Source of the DNA: Methylobacterium frigidaeris
Lineage (GTDB): Bacteria; Pseudomonadota; Alphaproteobacteria; Rhizobiales; Beijerinckiaceae
Reading direction: 5' to 3'
NCBI RefSeq assembly: GCF_022179185.1
Contig: NZ_BPQJ01000009.1
Location: 62,001 to 126,000, forward strand
DNA length: 64,000 nucleotides
Notes under the pieces: model-generated
Told to the model about the DNA's origin: nothing
The model's database searches: none
Seen by the model: the letters and a program-made list of their open reading frames with translations, nothing else
Translations under genes and position numbers: made by a program
Part shown: piece after piece, positions 18,275 through 27,140 of the stretch
Layout: every line of letters starts with the position of its first letter
How positions within the stretch are numbered: position 1 is the first letter of the stretch

Positions 18275-20746
18275 ATGGGGGTTGGACGTACGCCGCGACG
18301 GCTCGGCGGCCGCGCGGGCGCCGGCATCTTGGGCGGTGCACTCGGCCTCGCGGCCGCCGCCCAGGCGGCGGAGACCGCCCCGGGGCTGCACGCGCACAAC
18401 GCCGTGGGCTTCGCGGTGCTGATTGGCCTGACGATCTTCGCCACGATCCTGTCGCTGCTCTACCTGCGCGAGCGTGCGCGCTGGGCCCGGCGCGAGCACA
18501 CCCTGAACGCGGAGCTCGCCGAGCTGCGCGGCGCCCATGACCGGGCCGACCTGCTCCTCGGCTCCGAGCCGCAGGTCGTCGTGACCTGGGACGCCCGCGG
18601 CGAGCCGCTGATCGAGGGCGATGTCGGCATCACGGCGGACGGGACCCGGCCGGGCTCGGTCCGCCGGGTGCTCGCCTTCGGGGCCTGGCTCGTGCCCTCG
18701 GACGCCGCCGCCCTCGACGCCGCGGTCGAGTCCTTGCGTGGACGCGGCGAGCGCTTCCGCCGCACCGTCCACACTCTCCAGGGCCGCACCATCGAGGCGC
18801 AGGGCCAGGCCGTGGGCGGTCAGGCCCTCCTGCGCCTGCGCGAGCTGACCGGCGAGCGCCAGGAGCTGGTCGAGCTGCGCGCCACCCTCCACGAGGCCCG
18901 CCACGGCCTCTCGGCGCTCTCCGGACTCCTCGACGCGATCCCGCAGCCGGTCTGGCGCCGCGGCCGCGACGGGCGCCTGGCCTGGGCCAACGCGGCCTAC
19001 GTCGCCGCGGCGGAGGCGGGCGATGCCACCCGCGCAGTCCGCGAGGGGGCGGAACTCCTCGAGCGGACGGCCCGCGAGGAGGCCGAGCGCCGTCGGTCCC
19101 GGGGCGGCACCGGCCCGCTGCGGGTCTCCGCGGTGGTGGCGGGCGCGCGCCGCACCCTCGACGTGACCGAGGTCGCGACCGAGGCCGGTACCGTCGGCAT
19201 CGCGGTCGACGTCTCCGAGCTCGAGAGCGTGCGCGCCGACCTGCAGCGCCAGATGGACGCCAACGTCCGCACCCTCGACCAGCTGCCCACCGCCGTCGCG
19301 ATGTTCGACGCGCGCCAGCAGCTGATCTTCCACAACGCCGCCTACCGCCAGCTCTGGGACCTCGACCCCGCCTTCCTGGAGGGACGGCCCCTCGACGGCG
19401 AGATCCTCGACACCCTGCGCAATGCCCGCAAGCTGCCCGAGCAGGCGGATTTCCGCACCTGGAAGGCCGGCGTGCTCGCCGCCTACCGGGCCGCGGAGGC
19501 GCAGGAGACCTGGTGGCACCTGCCGGACGGGCGGACCCTGCGCGTCCTCGCCGACCCGAACCCGCAAGGGGGCCTGACCTACCTGTTCGAGGACGTGTCC
19601 GAGCGGGTCCACCTCGAATCGCGCTACAACGTGCTGATGCAGGTGCAGAGCGAGACGCTCGACACCCTGCGCGAGCCGGTGGCGGTGTTCGGCACCGACG
19701 GGCGATTGAAATTCGCCAACCGGGCCTTCGCCCAGGTCTGGCGCATCGCCCCCGAGATGGTCGAGGTCCAGCCGCATATCGACCAGGTGATCGCGGTCTG
19801 CCGCACCTTGAGCCCGGCCGAGGAGCCCTGGACGCAGATCCGCGAGGCGGTGACCGGCCTCGTCGATGCCCGCCGCGGCTTCGCCTGCCGGCTCGCGCTC
19901 AAGGACGGCACCATGCTCGATTGCGCGGCCGAGCCGCTGCCGGACGGCGCGACACTCCTCACCCACATCGACGTGACGGCGAGCGTCAACGTCGAGCGGG
20001 CGCTGACCGACAAGAACGAGGCGCTGGAGCGCACCACCCGCCTGCGCGACGAGTTCGTGCACCACGTCTCCTACGAGCTGCGCTCGCCGCTCACCAACAT
20101 CATCGGCTTCACCGAGCTCCTCGGCGACGAGACCGTCGGCGCCCTCAACCCGCGCCAGCGCGAATACGCCGACCACATCATGCGCTCCTCGGCGGCGCTC
20201 CTCGTCATCATCAACGACATCCTCGACCTCGCCTCGATCGATGCCGGCTCGATGGAGCTGACGCGCGAGCGGGTCGACGTGCAGACCACCATCGCGGCGG
20301 CGGTGCGCGGCATCGGCGACCGGCTGGCGGAGGCCGACATCGCCCTCGTCCTCGACGTTCCGCCCGACATCGGCAGCTTCGTCGCCGACGGCAAGCGCAT
20401 CCGCCAGATCCTGTTCAACCTGCTCTCCAACGCGGTCGGCTTCTCGGCGCCCGGCCAGCAGGTGCGGGTCTGCGCACGCAAGGACGGCGAGAGCCTGGTC
20501 CTGGAGGTGATCGACCAGGGCCGCGGCATGCCGCCCGAGGTGATGGCGCGGGTGTTCGAGCGCTTCGAGAGCCACACGCTGGGCACCCGCCACCGCGGCG
20601 TGGGCTTGGGCCTGTCGATCGTGCGCTCCTTCGTCGAGCTGCATGGCGGGCGCATCGACATCGCGTCCTCCCCCGGCGCCGGCACCCGGGTGACCTGCAC
20701 CTTCCCGGTCGGGGACGGCGAGGCCCATCTGGCGGCGGCCGAATAG
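18275..20746 (+). CDS. divL: DivL-like PAS-domain kinase with tyrosine at the phosphoacceptor site
   Basis: An 823-residue membrane-bound member of the histidine kinase family. Order of parts: N-terminal hydrophobic segments (to about residue 70, with FAVLIGLTIFATILSLLYL), several PAS-like domains (residues about 200-570, with LDQLPTAVAMFDARQQLIFH and TLREPVAVFGTDGRLKFANR), dimerisation helix and ATPase. In the H-box the sequence is HHVSYELRSPLTN: the residue that is normally the phosphorylated His is Tyr600, as in Caulobacter DivL (SYELRTPL). The ATPase is intact: N-box LFNLLSNAVGFS, G1 DQGRGMPPE, G2 GVGLGLSIV. DivL works with CckA and DivK to control CtrA and cell polarity. Its position before tsaE is a known Hyphomicrobiales arrangement. 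Confidence 0.88.
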   Translation: MGVGRTPRRLGGRAGAGILGGALGLAAAAQAAETAPGLHAHNAVGFAVLIGLTIFATILSLLYLRERARWARREHTLNAELAELRGAHDRADLLLGSEPQVVVTWDARGEPLIEGDVGITADGTRPGSVRRVLAFGAWLVPSDAAALDAAVESLRGRGERFRRTVHTLQGRTIEAQGQAVGGQALLRLRELTGERQELVELRATLHEARHGLSALSGLLDAIPQPVWRRGRDGRLAWANAAYVAAAEAGDATRAVREGAELLERTAREEAERRRSRGGTGPLRVSAVVAGARRTLDVTEVATEAGTVGIAVDVSELESVRADLQRQMDANVRTLDQLPTAVAMFDARQQLIFHNAAYRQLWDLDPAFLEGRPLDGEILDTLRNARKLPEQADFRTWKAGVLAAYRAAEAQETWWHLPDGRTLRVLADPNPQGGLTYLFEDVSERVHLESRYNVLMQVQSETLDTLREPVAVFGTDGRLKFANRAFAQVWRIAPEMVEVQPHIDQVIAVCRTLSPAEEPWTQIREAVTGLVDARRGFACRLALKDGTMLDCAAEPLPDGATLLTHIDVTASVNVERALTDKNEALERTTRLRDEFVHHVSYELRSPLTNIIGFTELLGDETVGALNPRQREYADHIMRSSAALLVIINDILDLASIDAGSMELTRERVDVQTTIAAAVRGIGDRLAEADIALVLDVPPDIGSFVADGKRIRQILFNLLSNAVGFSAPGQQVRVCARKDGESLVLEVIDQGRGMPPEVMARVFERFESHTLGTRHRGVGLGLSIVRSFVELHGGRIDIASSPGAGTRVTCTFPVGDGEAHLAAAE

Positions 20747-20977
20747 CCGGCAGGGCGGCCGCCGTAGGAACCTGTGCGTGCCGGCGGGTGACGGAGTCGG
20801 GAAATTCCGGCACCCTGGGCGCGTTGTCTCAGACCGATCGCCCCGGGTCGATCATCACGGGCACGGTGTCGCACGACCCCGGGGACGGCCGGGAAAGGTT
20901 AAGGTTCATGAGCTATCACGGGGCTCGACGCCCCTGACGGGCCCGTGAGCGAGGATGGCGGAGTGGACCAGGAGGGC

Positions 20978-22507
20978 ATGGCCGAGCGCACACCCTGGGA
21001 GATCGTGCTGCCGGACGAGAGCGCGACCGAGGATCTCGGCCGCTTCCTCGCCGAGATCCTGCGGCCCGGCGACCTCGTGGCGCTCTCCGGCGGGCTCGGC
21101 GGCGGCAAGACGACGCTGGCCCGCGCGATCATCCGCGATATCGTCGGCGATCCGGACCTCGAAGTGCCGAGCCCGACCTTCACGCTCGTCCAGCCCTACG
21201 AGGGCCGGGCCGGGCAGGCGGTGGTCCATGCCGACCTCTACCGCTTGCGCGGGTCCGACGAACTGGTCGAGCTCGGCTTCGACGAGATGACCGAGCGGGC
21301 GATCGCCCTCGTCGAGTGGCCCGACCGGCTGCCGCCGCGCCACGGCCCGACCCTCGCCATCGACCTCGCCCTCAAGCCTGAATTCGGCGACGACGCCCGG
21401 CTCGCCCGCCTGATCGGCGGCGGCGGCCTCGGCGGACGGCTGATGCGGGCCCGCGCGCTCCGCGTGCTCCTCGACCGCTCCGGCTGGGGCGAGGCTGACC
21501 GGACCCACATGCAGGGCGACGCCTCGAGCCGGTCCTACGAGCGTCTGACCAACCCAGACGGCTCCAAGGCCGTGCTGATGATCTCGCCGCCGAAGCCCGA
21601 CGGGCCGCCGGTGCGCGACGGCAAGCCCTACAGCGCCATCGTTCACCTCGCCGAGAGCGTGCACGCCTTCGTGGCGATCGATCGCGGCCTGCGGGCTCTG
21701 GGTCTCTCCGCGCCGAAGATCCTCGGCGAGGATCTGGAGGCGGGGCTGCTGATCCTCGAAGACCTCGGCACCGAGCCCGTCATCGACCAGAACGGGCCGC
21801 GGCCGGAGCGCTACGCCGAGGCGGTCAAGGTGCTGGCGCGCCTGCACGGCACGACGCTGCCCAGCGTGCTGCCGGTGGCCGAGGGGCGCGACCACGTGCT
21901 GCCCCCTTACGACCGCGAGGCCCTGCTGTTCGAGGCCGAGCTGCTGCCCGAATGGTACGCGCCCTACGTGGCCAGCACGCCGCTGACGCCGGACGCGCGA
22001 GCGTCCTTCGCGGCGGCGTGGACCGAAGCTCTGGACGGCCTGGAGGGCGAGGCGCGGACCTGGACCCTGCGCGACTACCACTCGCCCAACCTGATCTGGC
22101 TGCCCGAGCGCGACGGGATCGAGCGCATCGGCCTGATCGACTTCCAGGACGCGGTCCTGGGCCACCCGGCCTACGACGTCGCCTCGCTGCTCCAGGACGC
22201 GCGGGTCGATGCCAGCGCCGAGTTCGAGCTGCGCCTGCTCGGGCTCTACGCCCGCGAGCGCCGTTTACGCGACGCCGAGTTCGACATGCAGGGCTTTGCC
22301 CGCGCCTATGCGGTGCTGGGGGCGCAGCGCGCGACCAAGATCCTCGGCATCTTCGCCCGCCTCGACCGGCGCGACGGCAAGCCGGCCTACCTCGCCCACC
22401 TGCCGCGGATCGAGGGCTACCTCGCCCGCAACCTCGCCCACCCGGCGCTGGCCGGCGTGCGGGCCTGGTACGCCGCGCACCTTCCGCGCCTCTGCCCCGA
22501 ACCCTGA
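20978..22507 (+). CDS. Fusion of TsaE ATPase (t6A tRNA) and AmgK-type sugar kinase
   Basis: About 509 residues with two complete domains. Residues 1-150 form TsaE, the ATPase of the tRNA N6-threonylcarbamoyladenosine machinery, with Walker A GGLGGGKTTLAR, VPSPTFTLVQPY and HADLYRLRG. Residues about 165-509 form an aminoglycoside-phosphotransferase-like kinase: catalytic LRDYHSPNLIWLP and metal-binding IGLIDFQDAVLGHPAYDVA. The following gene is MurU-like, so the kinase is probably AmgK, the anomeric N-acetylmuramate/N-acetylglucosamine kinase of peptidoglycan recycling. Starts: ATG 20978 (preceded closely by AGGAGGG) or GTG 20945; the extra eleven residues have no motif. The fusion is known in Hyphomicrobiales. 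Confidence 0.9.
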   Translation: MAERTPWEIVLPDESATEDLGRFLAEILRPGDLVALSGGLGGGKTTLARAIIRDIVGDPDLEVPSPTFTLVQPYEGRAGQAVVHADLYRLRGSDELVELGFDEMTERAIALVEWPDRLPPRHGPTLAIDLALKPEFGDDARLARLIGGGGLGGRLMRARALRVLLDRSGWGEADRTHMQGDASSRSYERLTNPDGSKAVLMISPPKPDGPPVRDGKPYSAIVHLAESVHAFVAIDRGLRALGLSAPKILGEDLEAGLLILEDLGTEPVIDQNGPRPERYAEAVKVLARLHGTTLPSVLPVAEGRDHVLPPYDREALLFEAELLPEWYAPYVASTPLTPDARASFAAAWTEALDGLEGEARTWTLRDYHSPNLIWLPERDGIERIGLIDFQDAVLGHPAYDVASLLQDARVDASAEFELRLLGLYARERRLRDAEFDMQGFARAYAVLGAQRATKILGIFARLDRRDGKPAYLAHLPRIEGYLARNLAHPALAGVRAWYAAHLPRLCPEP

Positions 22508-22530
22508 CCGCCCGACGAAACCCGCCCGCG

Positions 22531-23274
22531 ATGACCGATTCCCCAAGCACCACCGTGACTCGCGCCTTCGTGCTGGCCGCGGGCCTCGGCAAGCGCATGC
22601 GCCCGATCACCGTCACCACGCCGAAGCCCCTGGTCGAGGTCGCCGGCAAGTCGCTGGTCGACTACGCCCTCGACCGGATCGCCGAGGCCGGCATCGCGGA
22701 GGCGGTGGTCAACGTGCATTACCTCGCCGACCTGATGGAGGCGCACCTGGTGCGTCGGCGCTCGGCTCCGCTCATCACGATCTCGGACGAGCGCGACAAG
22801 CTGCTCGAGACCGGCGGCGGGGTGAAGAAGGCGCTCAAGCATTTGGGCTCGGCACCGTTCATGGTGCTGAACTCCGATTCGTTCTGGCTCGAAGGACCGC
22901 AGCCGAATCTCGCCCGGCTCGTCGCCGCCTGGGATCCGGAGCGGATGGACATGCTGCTCTTGCTGGCCTCCGCCGCCACCAGCCTCGGCTATGACGGCCC
23001 AGGCGATTTCCACATGGACAAGGAGGGACGCCTGACTCGCCGGGCCGAGCGCGAGGTCGCCCCCTTCGTCTATGCTGGCGTCGCGATCGTGAAGCCCGGC
23101 CTCTTCGCCGACACGCCGGAGGGCTCGTTCTCCCTCAACCTGCTGTTCGACCGCGCCATCGCGGCGGAGCGCCTGTTCGGACTTCGCCTCGACGGGCAAT
23201 GGCTTCATGTCGGCACGCCCGAGGCCCTGCGTGAGGCGGAGGAGCGGGTGCGGGCGAGCGCGACGCAGCCGTGA
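22531..23274 (+). CDS. murU: Nucleotidyltransferase, MurU-like (N-acetylmuramate-1-phosphate uridylyltransferase)
   Basis: A 247-residue sugar-nucleotide pyrophosphorylase. The N-terminal signature is FVLAAGLGKRMRPITVTTPK, followed by PLVEVAGKSLVDYALDRI; the metal-binding Asp is in VLNSDSFW. Length and single-domain build match MurU of Pseudomonas, which converts MurNAc-1-phosphate to UDP-MurNAc after AmgK. The gene starts 23 bp after the TsaE-kinase fusion, the same pairing as amgK-murU. A mannose-1-phosphate guanylyltransferase label is often given to this family and cannot be ruled out from sequence. Confidence 0.82.
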   Translation: MTDSPSTTVTRAFVLAAGLGKRMRPITVTTPKPLVEVAGKSLVDYALDRIAEAGIAEAVVNVHYLADLMEAHLVRRRSAPLITISDERDKLLETGGGVKKALKHLGSAPFMVLNSDSFWLEGPQPNLARLVAAWDPERMDMLLLLASAATSLGYDGPGDFHMDKEGRLTRRAEREVAPFVYAGVAIVKPGLFADTPEGSFSLNLLFDRAIAAERLFGLRLDGQWLHVGTPEALREAEERVRASATQP

Positions 23275-23318
23275 GGCGGGCGCCGCCTGATCTGTCTCGG
23301 TCAATGTAGAGCAAATCT

Positions 23319-23341
23319 CCTCTCTCCTTGTAGGAGAGGGG
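23319..23341. repeat. Intergenic hairpin, possible dispersed repeat
   Basis: Ten-bp stem CCTCTCTCCT / AGGAGAGGGG (one G-T pair) with a 3-base loop, between murU and the GNAT gene. No T-run follows, so it is a weak terminator candidate. Pyrimidine-rich hairpins of this look recur between genes in alphaproteobacteria; whether this one does in this genome was not testable here. Confidence 0.45.
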
Positions 23342-23385
23342 ATCCCGCGTCTGACCGTCTACGGGACAGATCACACGGATCTCAC

Positions 23386-23883
23386 ATGCCCCCCGGTTTC
23401 TCGATGCGTCCGATCACTGATCTCGACGCGATCCTGGCGCTCAACACCGCCCACGCCGCCGAGACCTCGCCTCTCGACGAAGCGGCCCTGCGCGCATTGA
23501 TCGACCAGGCCTTCCTGGCCGCCGCCGTCACCGGGCCCGACGGCCTCGCCGCCTTCCTGATCGCCCTCGACCAGGACGCCTCCTACGCCAGCCCCAACTT
23601 CCGCTGGTTCCGGGCCCGCTACCCCCGCTTCGTCTACGTCGACCGGATCGTCACTGCCCCGGCGCAGCGCGGCCTCGGCCTCGCCCGGTCGCTCTACGAG
23701 GGCCTGTTCGCGCAAGCCCACGCCGCCGGCCACGACCGGATCGCCTGCGAGGTGAACCGCCTGCCGCCGAATCCGGGCTCCGATGCGTTCCACGCCGCCC
23801 TCGGCTTCCGGCAAGCCGGCACGGCCGACATCCACGGTGGCGCGAAGACCGTGCGCTACCTCCTGCGCGAGGCCGGCCGGTGA
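23386..23883 (+). CDS. GNAT family N-acetyltransferase
   Basis: A 165-residue acetyltransferase. The acetyl-CoA-binding motif is VDRIVTAPAQRGLGLARSLY (R-G-x-G-x-A), and the C-terminal ALGFRQAGTADIHGGAKTVR matches the final strand. The ATG at 23386 is used; a Met six codons later is an alternative. Its stop overlaps the GTG start of addB (GTGA), so it belongs to the addB transcript, an unusual partner. Substrate unknown. Confidence 0.85.
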   Translation: MPPGFSMRPITDLDAILALNTAHAAETSPLDEAALRALIDQAFLAAAVTGPDGLAAFLIALDQDASYASPNFRWFRARYPRFVYVDRIVTAPAQRGLGLARSLYEGLFAQAHAAGHDRIACEVNRLPPNPGSDAFHAALGFRQAGTADIHGGAKTVRYLLREAGR

Positions 23884-26800
23884 GCGAGGGGCACGTCTTC
23901 ACCATCGCGCCAGGGCTGCGCTTCCTCGACACCCTGGCCGACGCGCTCCTCTCCGGCCGCCTCGTGGGGGATCTGGCCGGCGGGCCGTTCGGCCTCGCCG
24001 CGGTCACGCTCTACCTGCCGACCCGCCGCGCCGCCCGGGCGCTGGCCGCCATCCTGGCGAAGGAATGCGGCCCGGCCGCGCTCCTGCCCCGCATGGTCCC
24101 CCTCGGCGAGGCCGACGAGGCCGAGCTCGACCTTCTGGCCGCTCCCCCGGGCGAGCGTCGCGATGAGGTCCTGCACCCGCCGATCCCCGCCCTCGAACGC
24201 CGGCTGATCCTGGCGCGCCTCGTCCAGGCCTGGGCCGGCACGGTCGACCGCCAGCTCCTGCCTCTCGGCGACGAGGTGCCGTTCCGGGTGCCGTCCTCGC
24301 CCGCCGACGCGGTCGGCCTCGCCGCCGACCTCGAAGGGCTGATGGACTCGCTCACCGTCGAGGGCCTGCCCTGGGACGATATCGCGGGCGCCGTCGAGGC
24401 CGAGCATTCGCGCTACTTCTCCCTCACCCTCGATTTCGTGCGCATCGCCGCCGAGCACTGGCCAAAGATCCTGGCCGATCGCGGCGTCAGCGATCCCGTG
24501 CAGCGCGGCCGCGCCCTGGTACTGGCGGAGGCAGCCCGCCTCACCCGCGAGTGCCCGGCGGACCCGGTGATCGTCGCCGGCTCGACCGGTTCGGTACCAG
24601 CCACAGCCCGACTGATCGCGGCCATCGCCGGCCTGCCCCGCGGCGCCGTCGTGCTGCCGGGCCTCGACCGCGACCTCGACCACGCCGGCTGGAGCGCCAT
24701 CGATCCCGGTGGCGACGGCGAGGCGGCGGCCCACGCCCACCCGCAGGCGGTGCTGCATCGCCTCGTCGGGCAGAGCTTCCTCGCCCTCGACCGGACAACG
24801 GTGATTCCCCTCGGCACCCCGAGCCCGGCAGCGGCGGCCCGGGCCGGCCTGATGTCCCAGTCCCTGCGTCCGGCCGAGACCACCGATGCCTGGGCCGATC
24901 TCGATCCGGCCATCCGCGAAAGGCTCGCCCGCGAGGGCGCTGCCGGGATCCGGGTGGTCGAGGCCGCCGACGAGCGCGAGGAGGCGCTCGCCATCGCGGT
25001 CGCCCTTCGCGAGGCCCTGGAGCAGCCGGACCGCACGGCCGCCCTCATCACCCCGGATCGCGCCCTGGCGATCCGGGTCGCCGCCGAACTCAAGCGCTGG
25101 AACATCGTCGCCGACGATTCCGCCGGCGAGCCGCTGGCGCGCAGCCCCGCCGGGCGCCTCGCGCGGCTCGCCGCCGACGTCGCGGCGCTCGACGCCAAGC
25201 CCGAGCGGGTGCTGGCGCTCCTCGCCCATCCCCTGGTGCGCCTTGGGCTGAGCCGGGCCGAAATCGAGCGCGCGGCGAGCGCGCTCGAAATCGGATGCTT
25301 GCGCGGTCCCGCCCCGGCCAAGGGGTTCGCCGGCATCGAGGAGGCTCTGCGCCTCGCCCGCACCGAGGAGCGCCCGCACGATCCCCGGCCGCGCCAACGC
25401 CTCACGCCCGAGGACTGGGAGGCGGCGGACGAGCTGCTGCTGCGCCTCTCCGTCGCCTTCCGGGACTTCTTCGCCGACGAGGACGACGCGCCCGACGACC
25501 TGATCGCCATCGCGAGAACCCACCGCGCGACCTGCGACCTCCTGATGGAGGGACCCGAGGAGGACGCGGAGGAGCCCGACGCCTCCGTGGCGGTGCTCGA
25601 CGCCCTGTTCGACGACATGGAGCTGGCCGAGCCGGGCCTGCTCGCCGGCCGCTTCTCGGACTACCCGGCCTTCTTCACCGCGCTCGCCCGCGAGCGGGTG
25701 GTGTCGCGGCGCAATGCCGGGCCGCATCCGCGGTTGCGCATCCTCGGCCTCCTGGAGGCGAGGCTCCTCTCCGTCGACCGGGTGGTGCTCGGCGGCCTCG
25801 ACGAGGGCGTCTGGCCGCCCAAGGCTGAGACCGACGCCTTCCTCAACCGGCCGATGCGCGGCCGGGTCGGCCTGCCGCCGCCGGAGCGGCGCCTCGGCCA
25901 GACCGCGCACGACTTCGTCCAGGCGCTCGGCTGCCCGGACGCCGTCATCACCCGGGCGCACAAGCGCGAGGGTGCGCCGACGGTGCCGTCGCGCTTCCTG
26001 CAGCGCCTGCGCGCCTTCGCGGGCGAGGCGGTGTGGGCCGGCCTGGTGCAGGGCGGGCAGCGCTTCCGGGCGCTCACCGCGGCGATCGATGCCGGCACCG
26101 GCCCGCTGCCGCCGCGCCTGCGCCGCCCGGCGCCCCGGCCCGACCCGGCCTTGTTCCCGCGCTCGCTCAGCGTCACCGAGATCGAGACCCTGGTGCGCGA
26201 CCCCTATGGTATCTTCGCCCGTCACGTGCTCGGCCTCGACGCCCTGGAGCCGGTGGCGGTGCAGCCGAGTGCCAGCGACCGCGGCACCATCGTGCACACC
26301 GTTCTCGGCGGCTTCGCCGAGCGCTTTCCCGAGGCTCTGCCCGCCCTCGACGACGCCGACCAGGTTCTCTACGCGCTGGCCGCCAACGCCTTCGCGCCGA
26401 TCGCCGATGCCTATCCGGAGCTCTACGCCGAATGGTGGCCGCGCTTCGTGCGGCTCGCCGAAGCGTTCCTGGCCTGGGAGGCCGAGCGCCGCCCTGGGAT
26501 CCGGCGCGTGCACGCGGAAGCCGGCGGCCGCTGGGCGGTTCCCATACCGGGCGGCCACGTCCTGACCCTGCGCGCCCGGGCCGACCGGATCGAGACCCGC
26601 CGCGACGGCGGCCACACCCTCATCGATTTCAAGACCGGCCAGCCGCCGAGCGCCCGCGAGGTCTTCGCCGGCTTCTCGCCCCAGCTGACGCTGGAGGCCG
26701 CCATGCTGCAGGCCGGCGCCTTCCGGGGCCTCGACCCGGCGCGCGAGACGCCCGACCTCCTCTACATCCGCGCCGGGGGCGGCAAGACGCCCCTGGATCC

Positions 26801-27011
26801 GGCCCCACTCAAGCCCCCGCGGGGCGACGGGCGAAGCCTGACCGAACTGGTCGAGGCCCACGTCGCGGGCTTGCGCCAGCTCGTCGGGGCGTTCATGGCC
26901 GGCGACGCCGCCTACCTGTCCCGGCCCTACCCGAAATACGCCAAGGCGTACTCGGATTACGACCACCTGGCGCGGGTTCGGGAGTGGTCGCTGGTCGAGG
27001 GGGAGGAGTGA
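23880..27011 (+). CDS. addB: Double-strand break repair protein AddB (alphaproteobacterial type)
   Basis: A 1043-residue inactivated-helicase plus nuclease subunit of the AddAB complex, which resects double-strand breaks and reads Chi-like sites. The N-terminus has the alphaproteobacterial pattern VTLYLPTRRAARALA in place of a Walker A. The mid-region VVLGGLDEGVWPPKAETDAF is a conserved helicase-like segment. The C-terminal PD-(D/E)xK nuclease shows TLIDFKTGQPPS with Asp916 and Lys918. The start GTG overlaps the GNAT stop. The partner addA, normally immediately downstream, is absent: the next gene is an M20 peptidase 130 bp away. Confidence 0.95.
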   Translation: MSEGHVFTIAPGLRFLDTLADALLSGRLVGDLAGGPFGLAAVTLYLPTRRAARALAAILAKECGPAALLPRMVPLGEADEAELDLLAAPPGERRDEVLHPPIPALERRLILARLVQAWAGTVDRQLLPLGDEVPFRVPSSPADAVGLAADLEGLMDSLTVEGLPWDDIAGAVEAEHSRYFSLTLDFVRIAAEHWPKILADRGVSDPVQRGRALVLAEAARLTRECPADPVIVAGSTGSVPATARLIAAIAGLPRGAVVLPGLDRDLDHAGWSAIDPGGDGEAAAHAHPQAVLHRLVGQSFLALDRTTVIPLGTPSPAAAARAGLMSQSLRPAETTDAWADLDPAIRERLAREGAAGIRVVEAADEREEALAIAVALREALEQPDRTAALITPDRALAIRVAAELKRWNIVADDSAGEPLARSPAGRLARLAADVAALDAKPERVLALLAHPLVRLGLSRAEIERAASALEIGCLRGPAPAKGFAGIEEALRLARTEERPHDPRPRQRLTPEDWEAADELLLRLSVAFRDFFADEDDAPDDLIAIARTHRATCDLLMEGPEEDAEEPDASVAVLDALFDDMELAEPGLLAGRFSDYPAFFTALARERVVSRRNAGPHPRLRILGLLEARLLSVDRVVLGGLDEGVWPPKAETDAFLNRPMRGRVGLPPPERRLGQTAHDFVQALGCPDAVITRAHKREGAPTVPSRFLQRLRAFAGEAVWAGLVQGGQRFRALTAAIDAGTGPLPPRLRRPAPRPDPALFPRSLSVTEIETLVRDPYGIFARHVLGLDALEPVAVQPSASDRGTIVHTVLGGFAERFPEALPALDDADQVLYALAANAFAPIADAYPELYAEWWPRFVRLAEAFLAWEAERRPGIRRVHAEAGGRWAVPIPGGHVLTLRARADRIETRRDGGHTLIDFKTGQPPSAREVFAGFSPQLTLEAAMLQAGAFRGLDPARETPDLLYIRAGGGKTPLDPAPLKPPRGDGRSLTELVEAHVAGLRQLVGAFMAGDAAYLSRPYPKYAKAYSDYDHLARVREWSLVEGEE

Positions 27012-27140
27012 TCCGCAGGCCATGCGCCCGGGGCGCCCCGCCGCCCGTGCCTCACGGCTTCTGGCGGCCGCTCCGCTGGGCTAGTGATGGCGCGGCGAAT
27101 GCCGGGCGCGACGGGCGCCCGGCCAGACCGGAGACACCGC

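Noticed and set aside
18191..20728. An 845-codon frame antisense to divL
   Set aside because: The plus strand carries PAS, H-box and ATPase motifs; the antisense frame is Arg/Leu/Gly-rich filler.
23856..27023. A 1,055-codon open frame antisense to addB
   Set aside because: It has Arg/Gly/Ala-rich low-complexity translation with no domain; long antisense frames are expected at this GC content, and addB on the plus strand has clear motifs.
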